64,000 bases of DNA. It comes from Roseovarius sp. Pro17 (GTDB lineage: Bacteria > Pseudomonadota > Alphaproteobacteria > Rhodobacterales > Rhodobacteraceae). The stretch lies in assembly GCF_035599575.1 (NCBI RefSeq), contig NZ_CP141179.1:3633001-3697000 (forward strand), in the 5' to 3' direction. Positions 8,479-16,328 of this stretch are shown here, in pieces (positions within the stretch are counted from its first letter, which is position 1; each line of letters starts with the position of its first letter). The notes below the pieces were generated by a model. The model searched no databases. It was given only the letters and a program-made list of their open reading frames with translations, and had not been told where the DNA came from. The position numbers and the translations under genes are program-made.

Positions 8479-9084
8479 CTAGACCCAAGGGCGCGCAGCG
8501 GATGCGCCAGCCTCGAATATGTCGATCGACGCGGCTTTTTCCATTGTCAAGCCAATATCGTCCAGCCCTTCGAGCAGGCAATGCTTTTTGAACGAATCGA
8601 CCTCAAAAGGGATCACGTCGCCTTCAGACGTGGTGACGGTCTGCGCCTCCAGGTCCACTTCGATTCGCGCGTTCGCGCCCTTTTCGGCTTCGGCCATCAG
8701 CAGATCGACTTGTTCCTGCGGGAGGGCGATGGGCAGGATGCCGTTCTTGAAACAGTTGTTGTAAAAGATGTCGGCAAAGCTGGGCGCGATGACGCAGCGG
8801 ATGCCAAAATCCTTGATCGCCCAAGGGGCATGTTCACGGCTGGACCCGCAGCCGAAATTATCGCCCGCGACAAGGATCTCGGCCTCGCGGTAGGCCGGCT
8901 TGTTCAGCACGAAATCTGGCAATTCATTGCCATCATCGTCATAGCGCATCTCATCGAACAGATTCACGCCAAGACCCGAGCGCTTGATCGTTTTGAGGAA
9001 CTGCTTGGGGATGATCATGTCGGTGTCGATATTGATCATTGGCATTGGCGCGGCGATACCGCTGATCTTGATGAATTTGTCCAT
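8479..9084 (-). CDS. leuD: 3-isopropylmalate dehydratase small subunit
   Basis: 201 residues, typical LeuD length. Key blocks: [15 protein letters not shown] near the N-terminus, [16 protein letters not shown] in the middle, [16 protein letters not shown], and [14 protein letters not shown] near the end. With LeuC it isomerises 2-isopropylmalate to 3-isopropylmalate in leucine synthesis. I start at MDKFIKISG (9084), where homology begins. leuC lies upstream on the same strand, but a small gene on the opposite strand occupies the space between them. leuB is not next to it in this window. Confidence 0.97.
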   Translation of the reverse strand: MDKFIKISGIAAPMPMINIDTDMIIPKQFLKTIKRSGLGVNLFDEMRYDDDGNELPDFVLNKPAYREAEILVAGDNFGCGSSREHAPWAIKDFGIRCVIAPSFADIFYNNCFKNGILPIALPQEQVDLLMAEAEKGANARIEVDLEAQTVTTSEGDVIPFEVDSFKKHCLLEGLDDIGLTMEKAASIDIFEAGASAARPWV

Positions 9085-9172
9085 CGGTCTATCCTTTTGT
9101 CGAGTACCGCGCGCCCGGAACTGGGCTGCAGCGGCTGGCATTCAGTCGTGGAACGCAAAGAGGGGAGGCATC

Positions 9173-9388
9173 ATGTCATACAGCGAAGGCACGAAGGTGG
9201 AATGGAACTGGGGCAATGGCACGGGAACCGGCGAGATTGCCAAGGTCTACACGCAGAAGATCACGCTCAAGATCAAGGGCACCGAAGTAACCCGCGACGC
9301 GTCGGCCGATGAACCCGCCTACCGTATTCAGCAGCAGGACGGCGACGAAGTGCTGAAATCGCATAGTGAGCTGCGAAAGGCGTCCTGA
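9173..9388 (+). CDS. Small hypervirulence-associated TUDOR-domain (DUF2945) protein
   Basis: 71 residues, beginning MSYSEGTKVEWNWGNGTGTG and continuing with KITLKIKGTEVTRDAS and DGDEVLKSHSELRK. This is the compact all-beta pattern of the DUF2945 / HVA TUDOR-domain family, which often starts with KVxWxWGxG and ends in HSELxK. A strong AGGGGAGG lies 4 bases before the ATG. Function is unknown. It sits antisense between leuC and leuD, so any leuCD read-through transcript is complementary to its mRNA. Confidence 0.85.
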   Translation: MSYSEGTKVEWNWGNGTGTGEIAKVYTQKITLKIKGTEVTRDASADEPAYRIQQQDGDEVLKSHSELRKAS

Positions 9389-9399
9389 CGCGCAGGCCA

Positions 9400-10803
9400 T
9401 CACATCATCTCGCGCACGTCGGTCAGGCGACCGGTGATCGCCGCCGCCGCCGCCATCGCGGGGCTCATCAGATGTGTGCGCCCGCCCCGGCCCTGACGGC
9501 CTTCGAAATTGCGGTTTGACGTGGCAGCGCAGCGCTCGCCCGGCGATAGCTGATCGGGGTTCATCGCAAGGCACATGGAGCAGCCCGCAAGGCGCCACTC
9601 AAAGCCCGCCTCAATGAATATATCGGCCAGCCCCTCCTCTTCGGCCTGCGCACGCACGAGACCCGAACCGGGCACGATCATGGCACGAAGGCCTTCCTTG
9701 ATCTTCTTGCCCTTGAGGATCGCGGCAGCGGCGCGTAAATCCTCGATTCGTCCGTTGGTACAGGAACCGATGAAAACGGTGTCGATCTCGACCTCGCTCA
9801 ACGGCGTGCCAGCGGTCAGGCCCATGTAGTCCAACGAACGCTGCGCCGCATCAACCTTGCCACCGGTGAAATCGCTGGCGGCGGGTACTTTGGCGGTGAT
9901 CGGCAGCACGTCCTCGGGGCTGGTACCCCACGTGACGACCGGTGCAATATCCTCGCCCTTGAGCGTCACGACCTTGTCCCAATGCGCATCATCGTCGGAA
10001 TAGAGCGTTTTCCACCAGGCCAGCGCGGCCTCCCACTGCGCGCCCTTCGGCGCGTGGGGGCGGCCCATGCAATACTCAAACGTCTTTTCATCCGGCGCGA
10101 TCAAACCGGCGCGTGCGCCGCCCTCAATCGCCATGTTGCAGACGGTCATGCGACCTTCCATGGACAGATCGCGAATAGCCTCGCCGCAATATTCGATGAC
10201 ATAGCCGGTGCCACCTGCCGTCCCCGTTTTGCCAATGACACTGAGGGTAATGTCCTTGGCGGTGACGCCCTTGGACAGCTTGCCAGTGATCTCGACTTTC
10301 ATATTCTTGCCCTTGCGCTGGATCAGCGTCTGGGTCGCCAGAACATGCTCGACCTCCGAGGTGCCGATACCATGCGCGAGCGCGCCAAATGCGCCATGAG
10401 TGGCGGTGTGGCTATCGCCGCAAACGACAGTCATGCCCGGCAGGGTCCAGCCTTGCTCGGGACCGACGATATGCACGATGCCTTGCCGCACGTCCGAGAC
10501 GGGGTAGTAGTGGATGCCGAAATCGGTGGCGTTCTTGTCCAGCGCATCGACCTGAATCTTACTCTCGGGGTTTTCGATGCCCTTGGCACGATCCAGCGTC
10601 GTCGGCACGTTGTGATCCGGCACGGCAATCGTCTTGTCCGGTGCGCGCACGGTGCGGCCCGTCATGCGCAGCCCCTCAAAGGCCTGCGGGCTGGTCACCT
10701 CGTGCACCAGATGCCGGTCGATATAAAGCAGGCAAGTGCCATCCTCGGCTGCGTGCACCAGATGGGCATCCCAGATTTTATCATAAAGCGTCTTGGGGGA
10801 CAT
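9400..10803 (-). CDS. leuC: 3-isopropylmalate dehydratase large subunit
   Basis: 467 residues, full length. Aconitase-family blocks: [47 protein letters not shown], and the [4Fe-4S] ligands in [16 protein letters not shown] and [10 protein letters not shown]. The C-terminus [20 protein letters not shown] is also diagnostic. It catalyses the 2-/3-isopropylmalate isomerisation with LeuD. Upstream lies 285 bases without a gene, probably its promoter. Downstream, leuD is reached only after 315 bases holding an antisense gene. Confidence 0.98.
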   Translation of the reverse strand: MSPKTLYDKIWDAHLVHAAEDGTCLLYIDRHLVHEVTSPQAFEGLRMTGRTVRAPDKTIAVPDHNVPTTLDRAKGIENPESKIQVDALDKNATDFGIHYYPVSDVRQGIVHIVGPEQGWTLPGMTVVCGDSHTATHGAFGALAHGIGTSEVEHVLATQTLIQRKGKNMKVEITGKLSKGVTAKDITLSVIGKTGTAGGTGYVIEYCGEAIRDLSMEGRMTVCNMAIEGGARAGLIAPDEKTFEYCMGRPHAPKGAQWEAALAWWKTLYSDDDAHWDKVVTLKGEDIAPVVTWGTSPEDVLPITAKVPAASDFTGGKVDAAQRSLDYMGLTAGTPLSEVEIDTVFIGSCTNGRIEDLRAAAAILKGKKIKEGLRAMIVPGSGLVRAQAEEEGLADIFIEAGFEWRLAGCSMCLAMNPDQLSPGERCAATSNRNFEGRQGRGGRTHLMSPAMAAAAAITGRLTDVREMM

Positions 10804-10842
10804 TGGTCCTCTCCCGTATTGTCAGAATGGAATTGTGTTGGG

Positions 10843-10856
10843 CAGGCTAAAGCCTG
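10843..10856. promoter_or_regulatory. Palindrome CAGGCT-AA-AGCCTG upstream of leuC
   Basis: A perfect 6-base inverted repeat around an AA centre, 40 bases upstream of the leuC ATG in an otherwise featureless 285-base gap. The two-base centre favours a dimeric protein operator over an RNA hairpin. No regulator can be named. Confidence 0.3.
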
Positions 10857-11056
10857 TCATAGGTGCGCAGGCACGGACAGGGACGCGCCAAAGAACCGCC
10901 AAGGCAGGCGCGCACGGTCATCCATGTCAAAAATCTTTTTCATGTGCCTGAGATACTACCTGCGCCACGCTCTCGCAAGTGCGCCGATCCGAAGAGGCTG
11001 TTATGCCAAAAGAGATCAGCAGAAAGAAGGTAGAGCAAAGAACGCTCGCCGACTAC

Positions 11057-11074
11057 TTTTAGGTAAAAATATCC
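11057..11074 (-). repeat. Short motif downstream of petR (copy C)
   Basis: On the minus strand this reads GGATATTTTTACCTAAAAG, 14 bases after the petR stop codon. Related copies lie 15-25 bases after the stops of two other minus-strand genes (43266-43288 and 34532-34555). Confidence 0.35.
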
Positions 11075-11088
11075 ATATTCTGCCAGCC

Positions 11089-11790
11089 TCAATCGGGCGC
11101 CAGCATATACCCCTCGCCGCGCACCGTTTGCAGGTAGCGGGGCTGTTTCGGATCGCTCTCGATCTTGCGACGCAGGCGGGTGATCTGAACGTCGATGGCG
11201 CGCTCTTGCGCCTGCCCCCGATCGCGGCCCAGATCCTCGACCAGCTTGGAACGCGTGACGGGCTGGCGCAGGCTTTGTGAAAAGATGCGCATCAGCTGCG
11301 TTTCGGTCGCGGTCAGCCGGATGGACGCGCCGTCCCTCGTAAGCTCAGCACGCTCCATGTCATAGCGCACGGGGCCAAGGGCGAGGATCTTGGGGGCGAC
11401 GCCTTCGGCCTCAGGCTCGGGCATACGGCGCAGGATGGCGTTGATGCGCAGTAGCAGCTCCTTTGGCTCGAACGGTTTGGGCAGATAGTCGTCGGCACCC
11501 GCCTCAAGACCCGCTATGCGATCATCCGTCTCGCCGCGCGCGGTCAGCAGCAGAATCGGTGTCGTCAGGGTCTCGCGCAAGCTGCGGGTCAACGCGACGC
11601 CATCCTCACCGGGCATCATCACATCCAATACAATCAGATCGAACTCCAGCCCAGCCAGCACCCGCCGCGCGTGGGCCGCATCGCGCGCCGCCGATACCAG
11701 GAACCCGTGCCGCGCCAGAAACTTGCGCAATAGGCCGCGAATACGCTCGTCATCATCGACGATCAGCAGGTGGGGGGCCGGATCGCTCAT
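11089..11790 (-). CDS. petR: OmpR-type response regulator PetR
   Basis: 233 residues. The receiver domain has the acidic cluster VDDDE (11-15), the phospho-acceptor D56 in LIVLDVMMPGEDG, T83 and K105 in LPKPF. The C-terminal winged helix contains ETQLMRIF and RAIDVQITRLRRKIE, ending RYLQTVRGEGYML. It overlaps the upstream MarR-type gene by 4 bases. This pair matches PetP-PetR of Rhodobacter capsulatus, where petR lies upstream of the cytochrome bc1 genes. Here neither petABC nor a sensor kinase is adjacent. Confidence 0.88.
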   Translation of the reverse strand: MSDPAPHLLIVDDDERIRGLLRKFLARHGFLVSAARDAAHARRVLAGLEFDLIVLDVMMPGEDGVALTRSLRETLTTPILLLTARGETDDRIAGLEAGADDYLPKPFEPKELLLRINAILRRMPEPEAEGVAPKILALGPVRYDMERAELTRDGASIRLTATETQLMRIFSQSLRQPVTRSKLVEDLGRDRGQAQERAIDVQITRLRRKIESDPKQPRYLQTVRGEGYMLAPD

Positions 11791-12284
11791 GTCTGTGCCT
11801 CTCGCAAAGTTTGATAGCGGCGGCGCATGTCGGGGTCCATCATCGCCTCTAGTACTTGGCGAAACCCCGTCACCGCGCCCGGCCCCGCCGCGCGGTAGGC
11901 GGCGCGAAGGCGGCTGCGCTGAGCATCGCTAAGCTGCCGCTCAAGCGCCACTCCTTCGGTCGTCAAATGCAGGTTGCGCTCGCGCTTGTCCAACTTGCCG
12001 ACTTGGCTTGCAACAAGGCCGTCCTCGACCAGCGTGCGCAGGACGCGGTTCAGCGATTGCTTGGTCACGCCGAGAATATTCATAAGGTTCGTCACTGTCG
12101 TCCCCGGTTTGCGCGCGATAAAGTGAATCGCCCGATGATGCGCGCGCCCGTAGGCCATGGTGGTGAGGATACGGTCGGGATCGGCAGTGAAGCCCTGATA
12201 GGCAAAGAACATCGCCTCGATCCCCTGCTGTAGCTGCTCATCCGTCAGGAATAGTAACGCCTCGCCGCCTTGCACCTCTGCCAT
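11787..12284 (-). CDS. petP: MarR-family regulator PetP
   Basis: 165 residues from the ATG at 12284, which has GAGGA six bases upstream; a TTG at 12311 is a weaker alternative. The winged helix is visible around TTVTNLMNILGVTKQSLNRVLRTL, followed by the wing VGKLDKRERNLHLT, both typical of MarR. Its stop overlaps the petR start (ATGA), so the two are translationally coupled. In R. capsulatus PetP works with PetR in a kinase-less arrangement. The divergent neighbour is ilvE, and a palindrome lies between them. Confidence 0.87.
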   Translation of the reverse strand: MAEVQGGEALLFLTDEQLQQGIEAMFFAYQGFTADPDRILTTMAYGRAHHRAIHFIARKPGTTVTNLMNILGVTKQSLNRVLRTLVEDGLVASQVGKLDKRERNLHLTTEGVALERQLSDAQRSRLRAAYRAAGPGAVTGFRQVLEAMMDPDMRRRYQTLREAQT

Positions 12285-12326
12285 ATGGTCCTCGATCCTT
12301 TTGGCGCTCAACTTACGTCAGCTTTG

Positions 12327-12355
12327 TTGACATTCCAAGTTTCAACTGTTAGCGA
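12327..12355 (+). promoter_or_regulatory. Possible sigma-70-type promoter for ilvE
   Basis: TTGACA at 12327-12332, a 17-base spacer, then TAGCGA at 12350-12355. The -35 is a perfect consensus while the -10 is poor. It lies about 84 bases upstream of the ilvE start and points toward it. Confidence 0.35.
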
Positions 12356-12373
12356 ATCGCACTTTCCGCGCAA

Positions 12374-12398
12374 TTTTACGTCCGTATCGGACATAAAA
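12374..12398. promoter_or_regulatory. Operator-like palindrome in the petP/ilvE divergent region
   Basis: Arms TTTTACGTCC (12374-12383) and GGACATAAAA (12389-12398) with a 5-base centre, complementary at 9 of 10 positions. Size and AT-rich ends suit a MarR dimer, so PetP autoregulation is plausible. It also lies just downstream of the proposed ilvE promoter. Confidence 0.4.
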
Positions 12399-12438
12399 TG
12401 CGCAACAAATGCAAAAATCGCTTATTGGAGGGCGCAAA

Positions 12439-13305
12439 ATGGCTGGCTATGACGACCGCGACGGCAAGATCTGGATGGATGGCAAGATGATCGATTGGCG
12501 CGATGCCAATGTCCACATTCTGTCGCACGCGATGCATTACGCCAGCTCGGTCTTTGAGGGTGAGCGCGCCTACAACGGCAAGATCTTTAAAAGCCGCGAG
12601 CATTCCGAGCGGCTGCATTTCTCGGCAGGTGAGCTGGATTTCCAGATTCCATACACTGTGGACGAAATCGAGGCAGCCAAGGCCGAGGTGCTGACGGCTT
12701 CGGGCCTCAAGGACGCGTATGTGCGCTGCGTCGCGTGGCGCGGTGCCGGGCCGGACATGGGCGTCGCCAGTTCGCGCAATCCGGTGCATCTGGCCATCGC
12801 CGCATGGGAATGGGGCGCTTATTACGGCGACGCCAAGACCAAGGGCGCCAAGCTCGACATCTCGAAGTGGAAGCGGCCCAGCCCCGAGACGATCCCGGTT
12901 CACGCCAAGGCGGCGGGCCTTTACATGATCTGTACCACGTCCAAGCATGCCGCCGAGGCCAAGGGCTGCTCGGACGCATTGTTCATGGACTATCGTGGCT
13001 ACGTGGCCGAGGCGACTGGGGCCAACATATTCTTCGTCAAGGATGGCGAGGTGCATACCCCGCTGGCCGATTGTTTCCTGAATGGCCTGACACGGCAGAC
13101 CGTGATTGGGATGCTGAAAGAGCGCGATATCGTCGTGCATGAGCGCCACATCATGCCCGCGGAAATGTCCGGATTCGAACAGTGTTTCCTGACCGGAACC
13201 GCCGCCGAGGTGACGCCGGTGGGGATGATCGGGGATTACACATTCGAGGTCGGCGCACTGACGCGCGACATCGGCGAAGCGTATGAAAAGCTGGTGCGCA
13301 GCTAA
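12439..13305 (+). CDS. ilvE: Branched-chain amino acid aminotransferase
   Basis: 288 residues, class IV PLP fold. Motifs include ANVHILSHAMHYASSVFEGERAY, HAKAAGLYMICTTSKHAAE with the probable PLP lysine, YVAEATGANIFFV and NGLTRQTVIGML. It transfers amino groups between glutamate and the 2-oxo acids of leucine, isoleucine and valine. The start at 12439 (MAGYDDRDG) follows GGAGGG by a good distance; the upstream in-frame ATG at 12409 is less likely. A strong terminator lies just downstream. Convergent with the ABC permease gene at 13380. Confidence 0.95.
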   Translation: MAGYDDRDGKIWMDGKMIDWRDANVHILSHAMHYASSVFEGERAYNGKIFKSREHSERLHFSAGELDFQIPYTVDEIEAAKAEVLTASGLKDAYVRCVAWRGAGPDMGVASSRNPVHLAIAAWEWGAYYGDAKTKGAKLDISKWKRPSPETIPVHAKAAGLYMICTTSKHAAEAKGCSDALFMDYRGYVAEATGANIFFVKDGEVHTPLADCFLNGLTRQTVIGMLKERDIVVHERHIMPAEMSGFEQCFLTGTAAEVTPVGMIGDYTFEVGALTRDIGEAYEKLVRS

Positions 13306-13328
13306 AGCGTTTTGCATGGGCGAAAATG

Positions 13329-13360
13329 AAAAGGGCGCTTCGATCGAAGCGCCCTTTTTT
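13329..13360 (+). terminator. Strong intrinsic terminator after ilvE, probably bidirectional
   Basis: A perfect palindrome with arms GGGCGCTTCGA and TCGAAGCGCCC (13333-13354), followed by six T and preceded by an A-rich run (GAAAA). It serves ilvE on the plus strand. The A-run gives U residues on the minus strand, so it can also stop the convergent permease operon ending at 13380. Confidence 0.92.
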
Positions 13361-13379
13361 ACATCTGAATTCGATCGTT

Positions 13380-14264
13380 TTAACCCGGCGACAACCCTCT
13401 GAGCCGCTCGGACCGGCGACGCAGTAATTCGACCGTGGTCAGCAGCAGAATCGAAATACCCACAAGGATCGTCGCGACGGCCAGGATCGTCGGTGAGATC
13501 TGTTCGCGCAGGCCGGTGAACATCTGCCACGGCAGCGTCTTTTGGCTGGCCGAGCCGACGAACAGCACGACAACCACCTCGTCAAACGACGTGATAAAGG
13601 CAAACAGCCCGCCTGAAATCACGCCCGGAAGGATCAGCGGCATCTGCACCCGAAAAAATGTCGTGACCGGGTTCGCGCCCATATTCGCCGCCGCCCGCGT
13701 TAGCGAGCGATCAAACCCGACCAGCGTCGCTGTCACAGTGATGATGACGAACGGGATGCCCAGAACGGAGTGCGCCAGAATAACCTTGATATAACCGACA
13801 AGATTCTTGTCGAGGCCAATGGAGTTCTCCATGAAATTGCCGATCTTCGAGTAGAAGAAGAACATGCCAGTCGCCGAGATGATCAGCGGCACGATCATCG
13901 GCGAGATCAGGATCGCCATGATCGCACGGCGGAACGGCACGTGGCTTTGCGATAGGCCGATGGCCGCCAGGGTGCCCAGACTGACCGAGATTATCGTCGC
14001 AATCGGCGCGATAATCAGCGAGTTCTTAAAGCTACGCTGCCATTCGTTGCTGCTAAAGAAATCACGGTAGTGTTTCAGCGAATATCCCTCGGGATCGAAA
14101 CTGAGCATTTCGGGCGTGAAGGTAAAGAAGTTCTCGGCGTTGAATGAAAGCGGAATGACCACCAGAATCGGCGTGATCAAAAAGATGAAGATCAGCGCAC
14201 AAATCACCCGGAAGGCATAATACCAGACGCGTTGGCCGAACGTGGCGTAGATAGGAAGGCTCAT
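13380..14264 (-). CDS. ABC transporter permease, PotC/PotI family
   Basis: 294 residues with about six membrane spans. The permease EAA region is RAAANMGANPVTTFFRVQMPLILPGVISG, and the C-terminal part contains ITSFDEVVVVLFV, typical of spermidine/putrescine-type inner-membrane permeases. It is the last gene of an operon running ATPase, binding protein, DUF1330 protein, permease, permease. Six bases separate it from the upstream permease stop. The imported compound is not known; PotC-type permeases also serve amino acids and opine-like solutes. Confidence 0.9.
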   Translation of the reverse strand: MSLPIYATFGQRVWYYAFRVICALIFIFLITPILVVIPLSFNAENFFTFTPEMLSFDPEGYSLKHYRDFFSSNEWQRSFKNSLIIAPIATIISVSLGTLAAIGLSQSHVPFRRAIMAILISPMIVPLIISATGMFFFYSKIGNFMENSIGLDKNLVGYIKVILAHSVLGIPFVIITVTATLVGFDRSLTRAAANMGANPVTTFFRVQMPLILPGVISGGLFAFITSFDEVVVVLFVGSASQKTLPWQMFTGLREQISPTILAVATILVGISILLLTTVELLRRRSERLRGLSPG

Positions 14265-14270
14265 ATCGCG

Positions 14271-15941
14271 TTACCCCAGTTTCACGTTGTCGATGCCGAC
14301 GATCTTGTCATAGCACCAGTATAGCGCCAGCACGACGGCCAGCAGAATGGTGCCCAGCGCAGCGGCGAGGCCCCAGTTCAGGCTGGACGAGATGTGATAG
14401 GCGATCCGGTTCGAGATAAAGACACCCTTGGTGCCGCCGACGATCTCGGGCGTGATGTAGTAGCCAATCGACAGGATAAAGACGAGGATTGAGCCCGCAC
14501 CAATGCCCGGAATGGACTGCGGAAAATAGACCCGCCAAAAGGCTGTCCAGTTCGTCGCACCCAGCGATTTAGCCGCCCGTAGATAGGTCGGATTGATCGT
14601 CTGCATCACCGAATACATAGGCAGGATCATGAACGGTAGCAGAATATGCGTCATCGCCGTGATCGTACCGAACTGGTTATTAATCATGATAAGTCGATTT
14701 GAGTCGTCCACGAGGCCGATCCACACCAGCACGTCGTTGATGACGCCTTGCTGTTGCAACATCACCTTCCACGCCGAGGTGCGCACCAACAGCGAGGTCC
14801 AGAATGGCAGTAGCACGAGGATCATCAGAACGTTCGCCTGCCGTGCCGGCAGGTTCGCCAGCAGCCACGCGACCGGATAGCCCAGCAGGATGCACGCACC
14901 CATGATCGTCAGCGACATGATAAGTGTGCGGACAAATAACTGGATCAGAACCCGTTTATTTTCGGGCTGGGCGGCGGCGCCGTCGGGTGTCTTTTGCATG
15001 TCGACGGCGTTCAGGAAATAGCCGCTGGTATACCTGCCGCTATGGGTCTGGATCACGCGCCACGTCTCGATGTTGCTCCAGTCGCGATCGATCTCCCCAA
15101 AGATCGCAGTATAGTCGGGGGCAGTCAGCCCACCATTCGCCAAAGCGGCCAGCGCATCCTTTTGCGGACCTTTATAGTCAACCAGATCATCGCTAAATCC
15201 CGGGCGCGTCACGTCCTGAATCAGCGCCAGATAGAGCGATTCCATCGGCTTGGCCTTGGCCACTTCCTTGTTATTGACCAAGCCGGTTATCACTGCGGAC
15301 GAAGTATAGACACGCGCCGCCAGCGGCAGAAGGTTCGATACCGTCGCCGAGGGGGCAAAAATCATCTCTCCGGTCGGCTTTTCGTCGGCTAGCCAGCGGA
15401 TGCGCTTTTCCTGCGCGGCCAGCAGATCGTGGTCTACGGACTTGCCGTCCGCCGCATTAAAAAGGTCATAGTAGGTCTCGCGCTCGCCCCAACGCGGGTC
15501 GATGGCCACGAGCAGATCCTCTGCGTCCTTGCCCGGATCGTCCAGCTTGCGACCCGTTTGCCGGAAAAGCGATGACATGCCGCTGGCCTCATAATTCAGC
15601 CGCGATCCGAGGCGGGTATGACGCTTCATCTCGGCTGCGAGGAACAGGTCGAAATACATGTCACGGAACACCGGCTCGGGCGGCAGCGCGTCAGCGGCGC
15701 CATCCCATTTTGATAGTTCGTCAATCGTGTAGGGCAGCGTGTCCTCGACCATCCGGTTCTCGACCGAGCGAAACAGCATGTCGCCGATCGGCACGATGAA
15801 CGAAATCAGCACAAAGGCCAGCAAGGGCGCGATCAGGGCCAGCGCACGCATCTTCTGCACGCGCAGAGCGCGCGACAGGCTACGCTTTAGCGGGGTTCCG
15901 TCGGCGGCCAGGACCGGCGCGTTGGTGGCGGTATCGCTCAT
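14271..15941 (-). CDS. ABC transporter permease, PotB/PotH family, with a very large periplasmic insertion
   Basis: 556 residues, against about 280-300 for PotB and roughly 420 for long relatives. One span lies at 33-54, a soluble segment at about 60-325, then five spans from 330 onward. The EAA motif is at 454-480 (LRAAKSLGATNWTAF). The insertion contains KWDGAADALPPEPVFRDMY and later IDRDWSNIETW, resembling the loop of long PotB relatives with over 100 extra residues between them. No stop or frame break is visible. It pairs with the downstream permease. Confidence 0.88.
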   Translation of the reverse strand: MSDTATNAPVLAADGTPLKRSLSRALRVQKMRALALIAPLLAFVLISFIVPIGDMLFRSVENRMVEDTLPYTIDELSKWDGAADALPPEPVFRDMYFDLFLAAEMKRHTRLGSRLNYEASGMSSLFRQTGRKLDDPGKDAEDLLVAIDPRWGERETYYDLFNAADGKSVDHDLLAAQEKRIRWLADEKPTGEMIFAPSATVSNLLPLAARVYTSSAVITGLVNNKEVAKAKPMESLYLALIQDVTRPGFSDDLVDYKGPQKDALAALANGGLTAPDYTAIFGEIDRDWSNIETWRVIQTHSGRYTSGYFLNAVDMQKTPDGAAAQPENKRVLIQLFVRTLIMSLTIMGACILLGYPVAWLLANLPARQANVLMILVLLPFWTSLLVRTSAWKVMLQQQGVINDVLVWIGLVDDSNRLIMINNQFGTITAMTHILLPFMILPMYSVMQTINPTYLRAAKSLGATNWTAFWRVYFPQSIPGIGAGSILVFILSIGYYITPEIVGGTKGVFISNRIAYHISSSLNWGLAAALGTILLAVVLALYWCYDKIVGIDNVKLG

Positions 15942-15945
15942 GTAT

Positions 15946-16233
15946 TCAGGTCCCTTCGACCAGGATGATCACGCTATCGGCAGTGCGTCTGCGGATATCC
16001 GCGACGGCTTGGTATTCAGGGTCGGCGTAAGCGGCGCGCGCGGCCGAGTAGCTGGGAAATTCAATTACCACATGCCTGCTCAGCGATTCGCCTTCCTGCG
16101 TTTCCGACTGGCCACCGCGAACGATGAACCGCCCGCCATGCCGCGCAAGGATCGGCGTGTCACGCTCGACGTATTCGCGATACGCCTCGGCGTCATTCAC
16201 CGTGATATGTCCGATCAGATACCCTTTGGGCAT
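15946..16233 (-). CDS. DUF1330 domain protein inside the ABC operon
   Basis: 95 residues starting MPKGYLIGHITVNDAEAYREYVE, with RFIVRGG and HVVIEFPSYSAARAAYADPEYQ. This is the DUF1330 pattern, a small dimeric alpha-beta barrel related to ABM-type folds. Function is not established for the family. It sits between the binding-protein gene and the long permease gene, 4 bases before the latter, so it is almost certainly co-transcribed with the importer. A small cytoplasmic enzyme acting on the imported solute is one possibility. In-frame codons upstream of 16233 are not family-like. Confidence 0.85.
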   Translation of the reverse strand: MPKGYLIGHITVNDAEAYREYVERDTPILARHGGRFIVRGGQSETQEGESLSRHVVIEFPSYSAARAAYADPEYQAVADIRRRTADSVIILVEGT

Positions 16234-16299
16234 ACGTGCATCGTCCCCGTTTGGTATGTGCGGCCCGTAAATTGCGGACCGCACTTTGTCATAAGGCGC

Positions 16300-16319
16300 A
16301 AGGCGGGCGAACCCGCCTT
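16300..16319 (-). terminator. Stem-loop between binding-protein gene and the rest of the ABC operon
   Basis: On the minus strand, arms AAGGCGGG and CCCGCCTT close a TTCG tetraloop 9 bases after the binding-protein stop codon. There is no proper U-run, so it is more likely a 3' stabiliser or partial terminator. Such loops commonly raise binding protein over permease expression. Confidence 0.6.
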
Positions 16320-16328
16320 AAACCTGTA

